A DNA stretch of 39,171 bases from Geobacteraceae bacterium (GCA_013377075.1 JACABD010000009.1:1-39171); one strand, 5' to 3'. Numbered from the stretch's first letter, positions 1-7,247 are shown. The notes: generated from the sequence alone by a model not told the origin. Translations and numbers: made by a program.

Positions 1-7
1 GCAACCA
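1..7 (+). tRNA. 3' end of a tRNA (probably initiator tRNA-Met), truncated by the window edge
   Basis: The first seven bases, GCAACCA, fit the acceptor end of a tRNA: discriminator A followed by encoded CCA. Bacterial initiator tRNA-Met typically ends in CCCCGCAACCA. A terminator hairpin begins ten bases later and an integrase remnant follows, which is the usual arrangement at a tRNA attachment site. Only seven bases are visible, so identity is inference; sequence left of the window would settle it. Confidence 0.4.
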
Positions 8-16
8 AAAACATTC

Positions 17-50
17 AAGCCGCTTAGCTTAACTGCTAAGCGGCTTTTTT
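17..50 (+). terminator. Rho-independent terminator after the tRNA
   Basis: Perfect 12-bp stem (17-28 with 35-46, core AAGCCGCTTAG / CTAAGCGGCTT) with a 6-nt loop, followed by a T run to position 50. The stem lies just downstream of the putative tRNA 3' end and points rightward. Confidence 0.85.
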
Positions 51-106
51 GTTTCCCCACTCATTTTTCTCTTATCCCCACCCTGAAGACAATAGTTAAC
101 AGAGTT

Positions 107-424
107 GTGCCAATCAGTAATAAGTTGAAATTAAAACTTGATGGCTATGATTCTTTAATGATAGAAAGTAAGTGGTTCTTTTCTTCACCTACTGGTAATC
201 GCCGGGATCCGGACAATTTTTCCCGTTATCTGCGGAAAGCGAATGGAGAGGCAGGGCTTGACTGGAACTGTCTTGATTTCCGGCATACGTTCGGGAGTAA
301 GTTGGCTATGAAGGGGGAGAGTCTGTATAAGATTTCCGCCTTGATGGGGAATTCACCGGAGATTTGTCGCAGGCATTATGCGGCTTTGATACCGGAGGCT
401 ATGATTGAGAGTGTGGAATTTTAA
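107..424 (+). pseudogene. Tyrosine recombinase (phage-type integrase), C-terminal remnant
   Basis: The visible protein covers only the end of a tyrosine recombinase catalytic domain: a VPIS strand, a box-II-like FRHTFGSKLA stretch, and the ISALMGN...RRHYAAL segment that carries the tyrosine nucleophile. The N-terminal SAM-like/core-binding domain and the first catalytic Arg are absent. Of the remaining catalytic residues, the His of HxxR is Leu (LDFR) and the His/Trp of LGH is Asn (MGN), while Arg and Tyr are kept. The frame stays open upstream of the GTG at 107 and reads integrase-like (KTIVNRVVPIS), so homology begins near position 80 without a proper start. It sits about 70 bp from the tRNA-like 3' end. 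I read it as a decayed integrase left by an island inserted at the tRNA. Confidence 0.8.
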
Positions 425-479
425 GTTAATTACATCAACTATAATTGATTATACTGCCTATGAATAGGTCTAAGGAACA

Positions 480-1739
480 ATGATGAGTATGTTTTCTTTG
501 TCAAACAACAAGATTAAAACAATAATTGTTGTATTTTTTATGTGTATGGCTACATCAAAACTAGTTCATTCAGAAAAAGCAATGCCTAGTCGTAACGTAA
601 ATAATATATCCAGTGAATCATATTCTAAAGACGAAATAACTTATAAGATAGATTTAATAAATAAAGATATTAAATCACTTGAAGAGAAATTTGATATAAA
701 AAAAGATGTCATTGCTAATGCACAGCAGAACGTTAATTTTTGGCTTACAGCCATATCAATTTTCGTAGCTGTTTTCGGTGTTGGATTCCCATATTTAATA
801 GGGAAAAAGTACAGTATAGAATATCAAACAGCTGTCGATGCTGCTAAGGCGGCAGCTGAAAGTGCTAATGATTCAAGAAAACTTATTGAAAGTGAATTGT
901 TAGAAATTAAATCACTTAAAGAGGAATCAGAACTCAATGCAAACATTATTAAAGAGAAAGCTGCAATAATTCGTAATATAAATATTTCAGAACCGATCAC
1001 TGAGACTCAGATTAATACTGTCAATGAAGTCGCTTCCGACCCTCATGCACCAAGTCGTGAAAGGCTAATGGCGCTTGCGATCCAAGCACGAGAAAAGAGA
1101 GATTGGCACAACGCAATATGTCATTGGAGATCTTTATATGCATTATATCCAAATGATGTCGAGATTCTTTTTTCTTTAGCGTATGCAATCCAATCGCTAG
1201 CTAAGGAAACTCCTAGAGAAGAGCGTTCTAAATTAATATTAGAATCTATAGAACTATACTTAAAAGTTAACCAGCTGTCGCATGAAATATCAACTTATCT
1301 CAACCTTGGTACAGCTTACGATGACCTAGCAAAAGTGGTTGATGATGGAAAAATAGACTTATATAAAAAAGCTTTAGATTGTTTCAACACAATTTTAGAG
1401 ATTAAACCAAATCATTTAGCGGCATTGAAAAACCTTGCTGTTGTTACTATTCACTTAGCTAAACTTACTAGTGGAGATGCAACCCTAGAAAAATTTTCAG
1501 AATCCATTTGTTACTCTAATGCATCTGAATCCATAAAGTATGGATCGGGTGCATATAATCTTGCATGTGTTTATTCACTATGTCGTGATATGGATACCTG
1601 TAAGAAATGGTTAACTATAGCTTCTGAAACTGATCAGTTGCCACCAATAAAGCACATGAGCACAGATACTGACCTTGATAATGTGAGAGATGCAGAATGG
1701 TTCAAAGAGATAACAGCTAAAGCAAAGATGAATTCTTAG
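480..1739 (+). CDS. AT-rich TPR-repeat membrane-anchored protein, function unknown
   Basis: This 419-residue protein has a hydrophobic N-terminus (residues 11-30, signal peptide or anchor), a predicted coiled coil (about 50-80), a clear transmembrane helix (about 87-107, FWLTAISIFVAVFGVGF), an Ala/Glu/Lys-rich coiled coil (about 115-165), then TPR-like helical repeats from about residue 190. The last repeat ends with YNLACVYSLC and TDLDNVRDAEWFKEI, a pattern common at the end of TPR arrays. Start ATG 480 is preceded by an AAGGAAC box. The gene is much more AT-rich than the core genes, which fits horizontal acquisition. It probably scaffolds protein contacts at the membrane; no catalytic motif is visible and I do not assign a function. 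Confidence 0.75.
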   Translation: MMSMFSLSNNKIKTIIVVFFMCMATSKLVHSEKAMPSRNVNNISSESYSKDEITYKIDLINKDIKSLEEKFDIKKDVIANAQQNVNFWLTAISIFVAVFGVGFPYLIGKKYSIEYQTAVDAAKAAAESANDSRKLIESELLEIKSLKEESELNANIIKEKAAIIRNINISEPITETQINTVNEVASDPHAPSRERLMALAIQAREKRDWHNAICHWRSLYALYPNDVEILFSLAYAIQSLAKETPREERSKLILESIELYLKVNQLSHEISTYLNLGTAYDDLAKVVDDGKIDLYKKALDCFNTILEIKPNHLAALKNLAVVTIHLAKLTSGDATLEKFSESICYSNASESIKYGSGAYNLACVYSLCRDMDTCKKWLTIASETDQLPPIKHMSTDTDLDNVRDAEWFKEITAKAKMNS

Positions 1740-1765
1740 AATACAAAAACTTAATAATGCTTGAA

Positions 1766-1797
1766 ATAAAAACCCCGGGGACTTGCGGAGCCGGGTT
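1766..1797 (-). terminator. Terminator for the minus-strand HTH gene
   Basis: Read on the minus strand, a GC-rich stem (AACCCGG with CCGGGGTT, one bulged base; arms at 1791-1797 and 1771-1778) is followed by a T-rich tract (plus-strand As at 1766-1770). It lies about 40 bp beyond the stop of the excisionase-like gene. Confidence 0.6.
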
Positions 1798-1835
1798 AGT
1801 TGTAGAGCAGTTCTTCAATTGTCTTGGTTTTGTTG

Positions 1836-2042
1836 TTAGTTGGTTATTCTTGCTTCATAAGCTTCCACCTCCTTTCTGATGAATCTGACAATTCCGTTTT
1901 TACCTTCCCCGAGATAAAGCTTTTTCAGCCCAGCCCTTGTAGCGATTCGGTCAACTGATGATCTGCCGCAACGCCATCTTTCGGGCAGTTCATTAGGTGA
2001 AACATAGGGGGAAAGCTTTTCTTGCTCCTTATGCTTCGCCAT
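1836..2042 (-). CDS. Excisionase/AlpA-like small winged-HTH DNA-binding protein
   Basis: The 68-residue product has the layout of MerR-superfamily excisionase-like proteins: a short lead, then SPNELPERWRCGRSSVDRIA (helix-turn-helix), a basic wing with GIVRFIR, and a terminal helix EVEAYEA. I chose ATG 2042 because an AGAAGGTG box lies about 7 nt upstream; a GTG nine bases earlier is also possible. The start overlaps the end of the upstream reading frame by 14 nt, so the two are probably translationally coupled. Such proteins act as recombination directionality factors or phage-type regulators; the integrase remnant nearby supports a mobile-element origin. Confidence 0.7.
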   Translation of the reverse strand: MAKHKEQEKLSPYVSPNELPERWRCGRSSVDRIATRAGLKKLYLGEGKNGIVRFIRKEVEAYEARITN

Positions 2043-2382
2043 CGTAGTCACCTTCTGTTTCCGGATTCTTGCCGAGCTTTATTCTTCTCTTGTAAAATTC
2101 TTCCTGAAAGTTTGCCTCCGGGCAGTAGTCCGCTATTTTCACTTCAAGTTGGTTGAATACCTCCTTGCGGTCTGCTATCCCAAGACGTGCGGCAACCGAA
2201 GCCACACAGCCGGAAATGTGAGAGATGAACCATTCAATTATTGCAGGGGTGTCACCCTTGAAAGAGCGTTGCACTTCTATGGCTGTCCCGAATCTCTTTC
2301 CCGTTGCTTGAATTTCAGACCAGAGTGGGTGAATCGATCTTCTTTCACTCTTTTCATTGTCAGGTAAACGGAGAGAGAACAA
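2029..2382 (-). CDS. Conserved-looking hypothetical protein upstream of the excisionase-like gene, start unclear (possibly truncated)
   Basis: Not recognised. The product is soluble with mixed helices and a charged C-terminal tail. The only start in this frame is a TTG at 2382 with no convincing ribosome site. Upstream the frame remains open to a stop at about 2445, through a protein-like stretch (VNNVKRYVGIYLTEN) with no ATG or GTG. This suggests the native 5' end was lost when the adjoining higBA module arrived, or that the gene starts from a rare codon. It overlaps the next gene by 14 nt and is transcribed away from higB. It may be a replication or regulatory gene of the original element, but that is a guess. 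Confidence 0.5.
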   Translation of the reverse strand: MFSLRLPDNEKSERRSIHPLWSEIQATGKRFGTAIEVQRSFKGDTPAIIEWFISHISGCVASVAARLGIADRKEVFNQLEVKIADYCPEANFQEEFYKRRIKLGKNPETEGDYDGEA

Positions 2383-2406
2383 GTTTTCAGTAAGGTAGAT
2401 GCCGAC

Positions 2407-2442
2407 ATAACGCTTGACGTTATTAACGCGCAGAGGTATTTT
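2407..2442 (+). promoter_or_regulatory. higBA promoter with overlapping operator palindromes
   Basis: A sigma-70-like pair TTGACG (2414-2419) and TATTTT (2437-2442) is spaced by 17 bp. Inverted half-sites overlap it: ATAACG (2407-2412) with CGTTAT (2418-2423), and CGTTA-T-TAACG (2418-2428). Antitoxins of this family autorepress by binding such palindromes. The -10 box ends 6 bp before the higB ATG, so a transcript from it would be nearly leaderless. Confidence 0.55.
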
Positions 2443-2448
2443 CTAATC

Positions 2449-2730
2449 ATGATACTTAGCTTTGCTGATAAAGAAACAGCCGCCATCTTTTCAGGGCTTG
2501 CTGTCAGGCGTTTGCCTTTAGATATGCAGCAGACAGCACGGCGCAAGCTGCTACAGTTAGATGCGGTCAGAATGATTGATGAGTTGCGGATCCCGCCCGG
2601 CAATCGACTTGAGGCATTGAAAGGAAACCGAAAAGGTCAATGGAGCATAAGGATCAATGATCAATGGCGGATTTGTTTTCTTTGGAAAGATGGCAACGCC
2701 GAAGATGTTCAGATAGTGGATTATCACTAG
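2449..2730 (+). CDS. higB: HigB-type toxin, RelE/ParE superfamily mRNA interferase
   Basis: The 93-residue protein matches the HigB / plasmid-maintenance killer family: F.DK.T..IF.G near the start, RRKLLQLDAV, LRIPPGNRLEALKG, then QWSIRINDQWRICFLW and a C-terminal VQIVDYH. These are the conserved basic and aromatic positions of the RelE fold, and the length is typical. HigB toxins cleave mRNA on the ribosome and are neutralised by HigA. The antitoxin gene follows 9 bp downstream, in the toxin-first order typical of higBA. It belongs to the accessory island, where such modules stabilise mobile DNA. Confidence 0.92.
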   Translation: MILSFADKETAAIFSGLAVRRLPLDMQQTARRKLLQLDAVRMIDELRIPPGNRLEALKGNRKGQWSIRINDQWRICFLWKDGNAEDVQIVDYH

Positions 2731-2739
2731 GAGAAGAGA

Positions 2740-3117
2740 ATGACTATTAAAAGAGAAGAAATAGACAATATAGACTTTTCTGATGTGTCGGACGGAACCA
2801 GACTTGCTCCTGTTCATCCGGGGGAAATCCTGCTGCATGACTTCATGGAGCCGCTGGGAGTGACTCAACATAAGCTGGCCGTGACGATTGGCGTGCCACC
2901 ACGAAGGATAAACGAGATTGTGCATTTTAAGCGTGCAATTACTGCTGATACTGCTTTGAGGTTGTCGCGTTTCTTTGGTACTACTGCAAATTTCTGGACT
3001 GCTTTGCAGGCTGCATTTGATACGGAAAACGTTCGCTCGCAGATATGGGAATCTTTAAAAGCTATTCCTCGATATGATCCGCGCCTTTCAGGCCAAAAGC
3101 ATAAACTGGCAGCTTAA
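2740..3117 (+). CDS. higA: HigA-type antitoxin, XRE-family HTH protein
   Basis: The HigA/VapI signature is clear: VHPGEILLHDFMEPLGVTQ, then the helix-turn-helix (about residues 40-62, LAVTIGVPPRRINEIVHFKR), ITADTALRLSRFFGTTANFW and a terminal helix. At 125 residues it is longer than the usual 95-105 because of an acidic N-terminal extension of about 20 residues. A GGAGAAGAG box precedes ATG 2740. It should neutralise HigB and repress the operon through the palindromes before higB. The following SET-domain frame starts inside its 3' end. Confidence 0.92.
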   Translation: MTIKREEIDNIDFSDVSDGTRLAPVHPGEILLHDFMEPLGVTQHKLAVTIGVPPRRINEIVHFKRAITADTALRLSRFFGTTANFWTALQAAFDTENVRSQIWESLKAIPRYDPRLSGQKHKLAA

Positions 3118-3583
3118 ATTGAATACTCCTAACTTCAAACATTACTCCGATGGATCAACTCACAAAATTGATGCAAAAGAGGCAGATTATCTATTTATCA
3201 AGGAGTCGCAAATCCCTGAATCCGGCAATGGACTATTCACGGCAATACCGATTTTTAAGGATGAAGTGATTTCTATCTTCAAAGGTAAGATCTTATCCAA
3301 TATGGAAGCAGAACATAGAACCGCCAAGGGTAAGGATTCATATTTTATCAATCTGCCTGACGGCACTATCATGGATTCAATGACCGTGAAGTGCTTTGCC
3401 AAATATGCCAATGATGCTATGGGCTTTACGAAGACAATACATAAAAACAATTCAAAGATTTCATTGGATGTAAACGGTAAGGTCTGTGTTGTAGCTACCA
3501 AAAAGATACCCGTAGGAGCCGAGATATTCTGTGGGTATGGGAAAGGGTATTGGAAGAACAGTAAGTTGTCGTCGCTGATGTAA
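3074..3583 (+). CDS. SET-domain protein (candidate protein-lysine methyltransferase)
   Basis: Motifs of a SET domain are visible in order: IPESGNGLFTAIPI (N-terminal SET strand, G-x-G-L-F), DGTIMDS, CFAKYANDA (equivalent to the NHxxxPN region, here Y-A-N-D-A), and IPVGAEIFCGYGKGYW (equivalent to GEELxxDYG). SET proteins transfer methyl groups from SAM to lysine side chains; bacterial members are scattered and often horizontally acquired. The start is uncertain: ATG 3074 overlaps higA by 44 nt, while a TTG at 3119 directly after the higA stop would remove the overlap. Neither has a clear ribosome site. Translation from the higBA transcript is likely. The substrate is unknown, and a non-catalytic binding role cannot be excluded. 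Confidence 0.75.
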   Translation: MIRAFQAKSINWQLKLNTPNFKHYSDGSTHKIDAKEADYLFIKESQIPESGNGLFTAIPIFKDEVISIFKGKILSNMEAEHRTAKGKDSYFINLPDGTIMDSMTVKCFAKYANDAMGFTKTIHKNNSKISLDVNGKVCVVATKKIPVGAEIFCGYGKGYWKNSKLSSLM

Positions 3584-3629
3584 TCTGGATACGCACTATC
3601 CCGTTTTCAATATGCAATAAGCCTTAGGT

Positions 3630-3920
3630 TTATCTCCCGGCTTTTACGTAAAATGCATTAAGTATTCTTCTCCCATCAATCACTCCTCTGACAATGCAAT
3701 CATTCCCAGTTTGACAAGTAGATAAGATCTTTCTGCCTGCCGCAGAAGACGGATCAAAATAGTATCCATTTTCACCTGAAGTTATAAGCAAGCTCTTCCC
3801 TTTAGATGTGGTCCCAAGAATGCCATGAACAGTGGCTATTTTGTGTGCAGCAAAAACATTCCCGGAAGAGACACCAATCGCAAACAGAAACAATGAAGTA
3901 GCAAATAATCGGGTTTTCAT
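3630..3920 (-). CDS. Small exported (periplasmic) protein, function unknown
   Basis: The 96-residue product starts with a classical Sec signal peptide (MKTRLFATSLFLFAIG... with cleavage after VFA, about residue 24). The mature part of about 70 residues has two cysteines (CQTGNDC) that could form a disulfide, in a beta-rich stretch (DCIVRGVIDGRRILNAFYV) suggestive of a small barrel. A strong AAGGAGG box precedes the ATG. It is transcribed alone toward the SET gene. I do not recognise the family. Confidence 0.7.
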   Translation of the reverse strand: MKTRLFATSLFLFAIGVSSGNVFAAHKIATVHGILGTTSKGKSLLITSGENGYYFDPSSAAGRKILSTCQTGNDCIVRGVIDGRRILNAFYVKAGR

Positions 3921-3953
3921 ATTTACAAGCCTCCTTGTAGTCGTTTAAGTTAT

Positions 3954-3987
3954 TAATATTACTATAGCATATCTGTAGTAAATATTA
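3954..3987. promoter_or_regulatory. AT-rich inverted repeat upstream of the exported-protein gene
   Basis: The arms TAATATTACTA (3954-3964) and TAGTAAATATTA (3976-3987) pair with one bulged base around an 11-nt centre. It lies about 35 bp upstream of the minus-strand start at 3920, in the divergent gap before the gene at 4085, so it may be an operator or promoter element. Confidence 0.35.
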
Positions 3988-4084
3988 TTAGTCATAGGCT
4001 GGATTATAGGTGTTGAATTAATATATATTTACGATATGCTGCTGTTAGCAGGTTGGGAAAACCAGCGGCATCGATGGAGGCAAT

Positions 4085-4366
4085 ATGGATAAAATTCAGG
4101 TAAAGTTTGATTTTATTACTGAAGCATGTGGTGAGATTCAGCAAGCTCTTTTCAAACATTTAGTGGTGGCTATTATGAGTGATGTTGATTCTGATAAAGT
4201 AGGAGCAAGCACAGAGTTGCTTTTGAGGCTTGCAGCAAATGACTTCAAAAATAGACTTGCTCAGATACCAGAGAAAAAGATCAGGATTAAAGAGATCGTT
4301 CAATCACTGAATGATGTTCACAGGCATGTATTGTCAATAAACTCATTATCAGGAGGACTATCATGA
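4085..4366 (+). CDS. Small hypothetical protein, first gene of a two-gene unit
   Basis: The 93-residue, mostly helical protein is not recognised. A GGAGG box sits 5-6 nt before ATG 4085. It overlaps the next gene by 4 nt (ATGA), so the pair is co-translated. The partner carries an HTH domain, so this protein may be a cofactor or antagonist of that regulator, but nothing in its own sequence shows this. Confidence 0.65.
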   Translation: MDKIQVKFDFITEACGEIQQALFKHLVVAIMSDVDSDKVGASTELLLRLAANDFKNRLAQIPEKKIRIKEIVQSLNDVHRHVLSINSLSGGLS

Positions 4367-4554
4367 CTCTCGGAAAAAGTTGGTGCTCAATTGGTGAGGC
4401 TTCAGCAAAATACAGCTTGGACAAATCATTGATCCAGAAATGGGTTGATGAAGGTCTGATTCGTACAGAAGAAGACAGCAATAAAATGATCCAGCTTAAT
4501 CTGGATGATCTTGAGCTTGAGGTTAAGGAAAGGGTGGAGCTGTTTAAAAAGTAG
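4363..4554 (+). CDS. Small MerR-like HTH protein
   Basis: The 63-residue protein has the compact MerR/excisionase helix-turn-helix: SIGEASAKYSLDKSLIQKWVDEGLIRTEED, then a short wing (NKMIQLNLDDLE) and a terminal helix. The start ATG overlaps the upstream stop (ATGA) and has its own AGGAGG box. There is no effector domain, so it may be an Xis-like or small regulator of mobile-element type. A terminator follows about 60 bp downstream. Confidence 0.7.
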   Translation: MTLGKSWCSIGEASAKYSLDKSLIQKWVDEGLIRTEEDSNKMIQLNLDDLELEVKERVELFKK

Positions 4555-4614
4555 GCTTAATCTATCTATCCGAATAATCTGTTTTGAATAGGAATGCGCC
4601 ATAAATGGTAAATT

Positions 4615-4648
4615 AAGCCTGCCGGGTTATGGCGGGCTTTTGCTTTTT
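4615..4648 (+). terminator. Rho-independent terminator of the two-gene unit
   Basis: Stem AAGCCTGCC (4615-4623) with GGCGGGCTT (4631-4639), one T-G pair, 7-nt loop, followed by TTTGCTTTTTT. Confidence 0.85.
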
Positions 4649-5075
4649 TGACAGAGTTATTGCTGGTTGATCATGATAATCTGAAGTGGCAAGCCAACAA
4701 AAAACGGTTAGTTTAATAGGTCAATTATAATTTGAAAAATGAGTCCACAGCTGCCTGTTGATAACTCTGCCCAAGCTGTGGACAAGAGGTAAAAAAACTT
4801 ACTAATAGCGGATGCTTTTCCGCTATGCCTATTTTTTGGGCACTATGTGTAAGTAGCTGATTTGGCGTGTCAATGGTAGATTTGACGTCTGTGAAAAAAA
4901 GATTTTGTGCTAATTTTCACATTGACATCAGTATAAGCTGATGTGACTCAAACAAGTGGATAAATGCCTGAATAATGGTCTAATGATCTGGCTCAATTGT
5001 CAGCATGTTAAAAAGAGCGTTGGCTAATCAGCCATCTCTATTCATTTCATAAGAAGAGATGTTTCAGTCTCGCGA
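4649..5075. other. Gene-free stretch rich in inverted repeats and DnaA-box-like words
   Basis: No supported gene. Visible structure: a perfect 10-bp inverted repeat GTCCACAGCT / AGCTGTGGAC (4743-4752, 4774-4783); an 8-bp hairpin ATAGCGGA / TCCGCTAT (4805-4826) with a T run shortly after; TGTGAAAA / TTTTCACA (4890-4897, 4914-4921); ACATCAG / CTGATGT (4925-4944); and CATCTCT / AGAGATG (5033-5061). Words one mismatch from a DnaA box (TGTGGATAA) occur at about 4757 (TGTTGATAA), 4778 (TGTGGACAA) and 4956 (AGTGGATAA). It lies between the island genes and the helicase gene. It could hold a relict replication origin, a regulatory region or the island border. Confidence 0.4.
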
Positions 5076-7112
5076 TCATTCCCCAAACATTGCTTTCAAC
5101 TTGGCAAAGGTATCTTCAGCCATCATATTGTTCTCTTCTGCGGTCAGTATCTGTGCCGTTGCTCCCTGCTGGTGACTTATCATTTCGTCCGGGATTTCCA
5201 CCAGAAAGCGTGATGGAACCCTCTCCTCATTTTTGCCATATTTCCTGCGGGCAAGGCAGCGGGTGATTGTCAGCTGTTTCTTTGCTCTGGTGATGCCGAC
5301 GTACATGAGGCGGCGCTCTTCATCCACTGAAACATCTTCGTAGATTGAGCGGCGGTGGGGAAGAATATCCTCTTCCAGCCCTACGAGGAACACATGGGGG
5401 AACTCAAGCCCCTTGCTGGAGTGGAGCGACATGAGCGTCACCGCATCAAGTTCATGCTCCTTATTATCCTTTTTGTCGTAATCTTCATCCATCAGCGCAA
5501 GACGCTCCAGAAAGCCGGAAAGGGTAGTGGCCGGACTCTTTGCTGCATAGATTGCCAGTGAGTTGACAATCTGTTCTACATTCTCCACCTTGCGCATGGC
5601 CGCAGCACGGTCATCCATGCTTGCCATGAGCTCTGCCTCGATCCCCAGTCTGGTGAAGAGGTCCCGTGCCTTGTCTGCCAGTCTCCTGCCATTGGCAAAA
5701 ACCTCGCACTCGCCTTTGAGCAGATTGTGGAAGTCAAAGATCCGCTGCCGCGCCGTCAGAGTCAGCCCCGGAACATCCTCTATCCGGCCGAGTGCCTCGA
5801 ACAGCGGCACTGACTGCTCCAGGGACCAGCTGTTTATCTTTGATATTGTCGATTCGCCGATACCGCGCCTTGGGAAATTGATGATTCGCAGGAGTGACTG
5901 TTCGTCAGCAGTATTGGCAAGCACCTTCAGCCAGGCAAGTGCATCCTTGACCTCTTTGCGGTCATAGAAGCGCATCCCTCCAACCAGTATGTAAGGGATG
6001 TTCTCAACGCGAAGTTGTTCCTCGAAAGCCCTGCTCTGGGCATTGGTACGGTAAAGGATGGAGAACTCTTTATAGGGGGCTTTGCGGCGGAACCGTTCGG
6101 TAGCGATCCGCTCGACAACAGTTGTGGCTTCTTCTTCTTCATCGGCGGCAACCAGCAGATGAATCGGGTTGCCCGGTCCGCTCTCTGTCCAGAGGGTTTT
6201 GTCCTTGCGGGTCGGGTTATTGCGGATGACCTCATTGGCAGCTTTGAGGATATTGCCGCTACAGCGGTAGTTCTGTTCCAGTTTTATGACGCGGCAACCG
6301 CTATAATCAGCATCAAAGGAGAGAATCTTGCGGATGTCGGCTCCACGCCAGCCGTAGATGGACTGGTCGTCGTCTCCGACCACGCAGAGATTGCGGGAGC
6401 CGGCGGCCAGCAGGCTGATGAACAGATACTGGGCTGGATTGGTATCCTGATATTCATCCACCATCAGATAGCGAAAACGCTCCTGCCAGCTGGCAAGAAC
6501 CTTGGGATGCTCCTGAAGAAGGCCCACTGTCAGCATGATGATGTCGTCAAAATCGATGGCGTTACAGGCTTTTAGCTGCTTCTGGTAGCGTGGATAAACC
6601 CTTGCGACCAGCAGTTCTGCTTCGTCGCTGAAGTGGGGCTTGAAATCACCAGGCTGGATCAATCCGTTTTTAAGGGTGGAGATTTTCCAGTGAATGGTTT
6701 CCGGAGTGATTTTTTTGCCGTCAAAGCCGATTTCACGCATGGTCTGGCGGATAAGTCCGAGCTGATCCGAGCTGTCGAAGATGGAGAAATTGGGCTTGTA
6801 GCCGAGGTGTCGGCACTCCTGGCGGAGTATGCGCACGCCGAGGGAGTGAAAAGTGGAGACGATCACCCCTTCCCGTCTGGTCTTGCCCACCAGCTCTTCG
6901 AGACGCTCGCCCATTTCACGGGCAGCCTTGTTAGTAAAGGTTACGGCAAGTACGTTTTCCGGAGGAACTCCCTGTTCAAGGAGCAGATAGGCGATGCGGC
7001 AGGTAATAACGCTGGTTTTTCCTGAACCGGCGCCAGCCAGCACCAGTAGCGGACCTTCGGTATGTTTTACTGCCTGAAGCTGCTCACGGTTGAGTCTTTT
7101 CAGATATTTCAT
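5076..7112 (-). CDS. rep: ATP-dependent 3'-5' DNA helicase, Rep/UvrD (PcrA) family
   Basis: All superfamily-1A helicase motifs are present in the 678-residue product: AGAGSGKT (26-33), TFTNKAA (58-64), DEYQDT (219-224), GDDDQSIYGWRGA (246-258), LEQNYR (278-283), SSKGLEFPHVFLVG, and RRLMYVGITRA near the end. The length, the CNAIDFDD block, EEDILPH and the KLKAMF tail resemble E. coli Rep (673 aa) more than UvrD or PcrA, but the symbol is a judgement. I start at ATG 7112, where the RLNREQLQAV block begins; longer frames add an unrelated low-complexity lead. It unwinds DNA and clears proteins ahead of forks. Divergent from the cytochrome gene. Confidence 0.93.
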   Translation of the reverse strand: MKYLKRLNREQLQAVKHTEGPLLVLAGAGSGKTSVITCRIAYLLLEQGVPPENVLAVTFTNKAAREMGERLEELVGKTRREGVIVSTFHSLGVRILRQECRHLGYKPNFSIFDSSDQLGLIRQTMREIGFDGKKITPETIHWKISTLKNGLIQPGDFKPHFSDEAELLVARVYPRYQKQLKACNAIDFDDIIMLTVGLLQEHPKVLASWQERFRYLMVDEYQDTNPAQYLFISLLAAGSRNLCVVGDDDQSIYGWRGADIRKILSFDADYSGCRVIKLEQNYRCSGNILKAANEVIRNNPTRKDKTLWTESGPGNPIHLLVAADEEEEATTVVERIATERFRRKAPYKEFSILYRTNAQSRAFEEQLRVENIPYILVGGMRFYDRKEVKDALAWLKVLANTADEQSLLRIINFPRRGIGESTISKINSWSLEQSVPLFEALGRIEDVPGLTLTARQRIFDFHNLLKGECEVFANGRRLADKARDLFTRLGIEAELMASMDDRAAAMRKVENVEQIVNSLAIYAAKSPATTLSGFLERLALMDEDYDKKDNKEHELDAVTLMSLHSSKGLEFPHVFLVGLEEDILPHRRSIYEDVSVDEERRLMYVGITRAKKQLTITRCLARRKYGKNEERVPSRFLVEIPDEMISHQQGATAQILTAEENNMMAEDTFAKLKAMFGE

Positions 7113-7247
7113 AGGGTGCCTGTCATAGCAGATTGAAGGTGATGACGCAAGGGGTATGCGCAAGTAAAACTTGAAAAACAAACATTATCTGATACATTAT
7201 TGCAAAAAAAATACTTGGAGCTGAGTTAAGCTAAGGAGAAACATACG

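Noticed and set aside
4021-4084. Possible riboswitch before the gene at 4085
   Set aside because: A small hairpin with a mismatch (GCAGGTT/AACCAGC) is present, but no motif of a known class such as GEMM is visible.
1-5075. Direct-repeat att sites flanking the island
   Set aside because: I searched for a second copy of the tRNA-end or terminator sequence and found none in the window.
7113-7181. N-terminal extension of the Rep-like helicase
   Set aside because: The added residues are not helicase-like and lie in the divergent promoter; ATG 7112 gives the standard family start.
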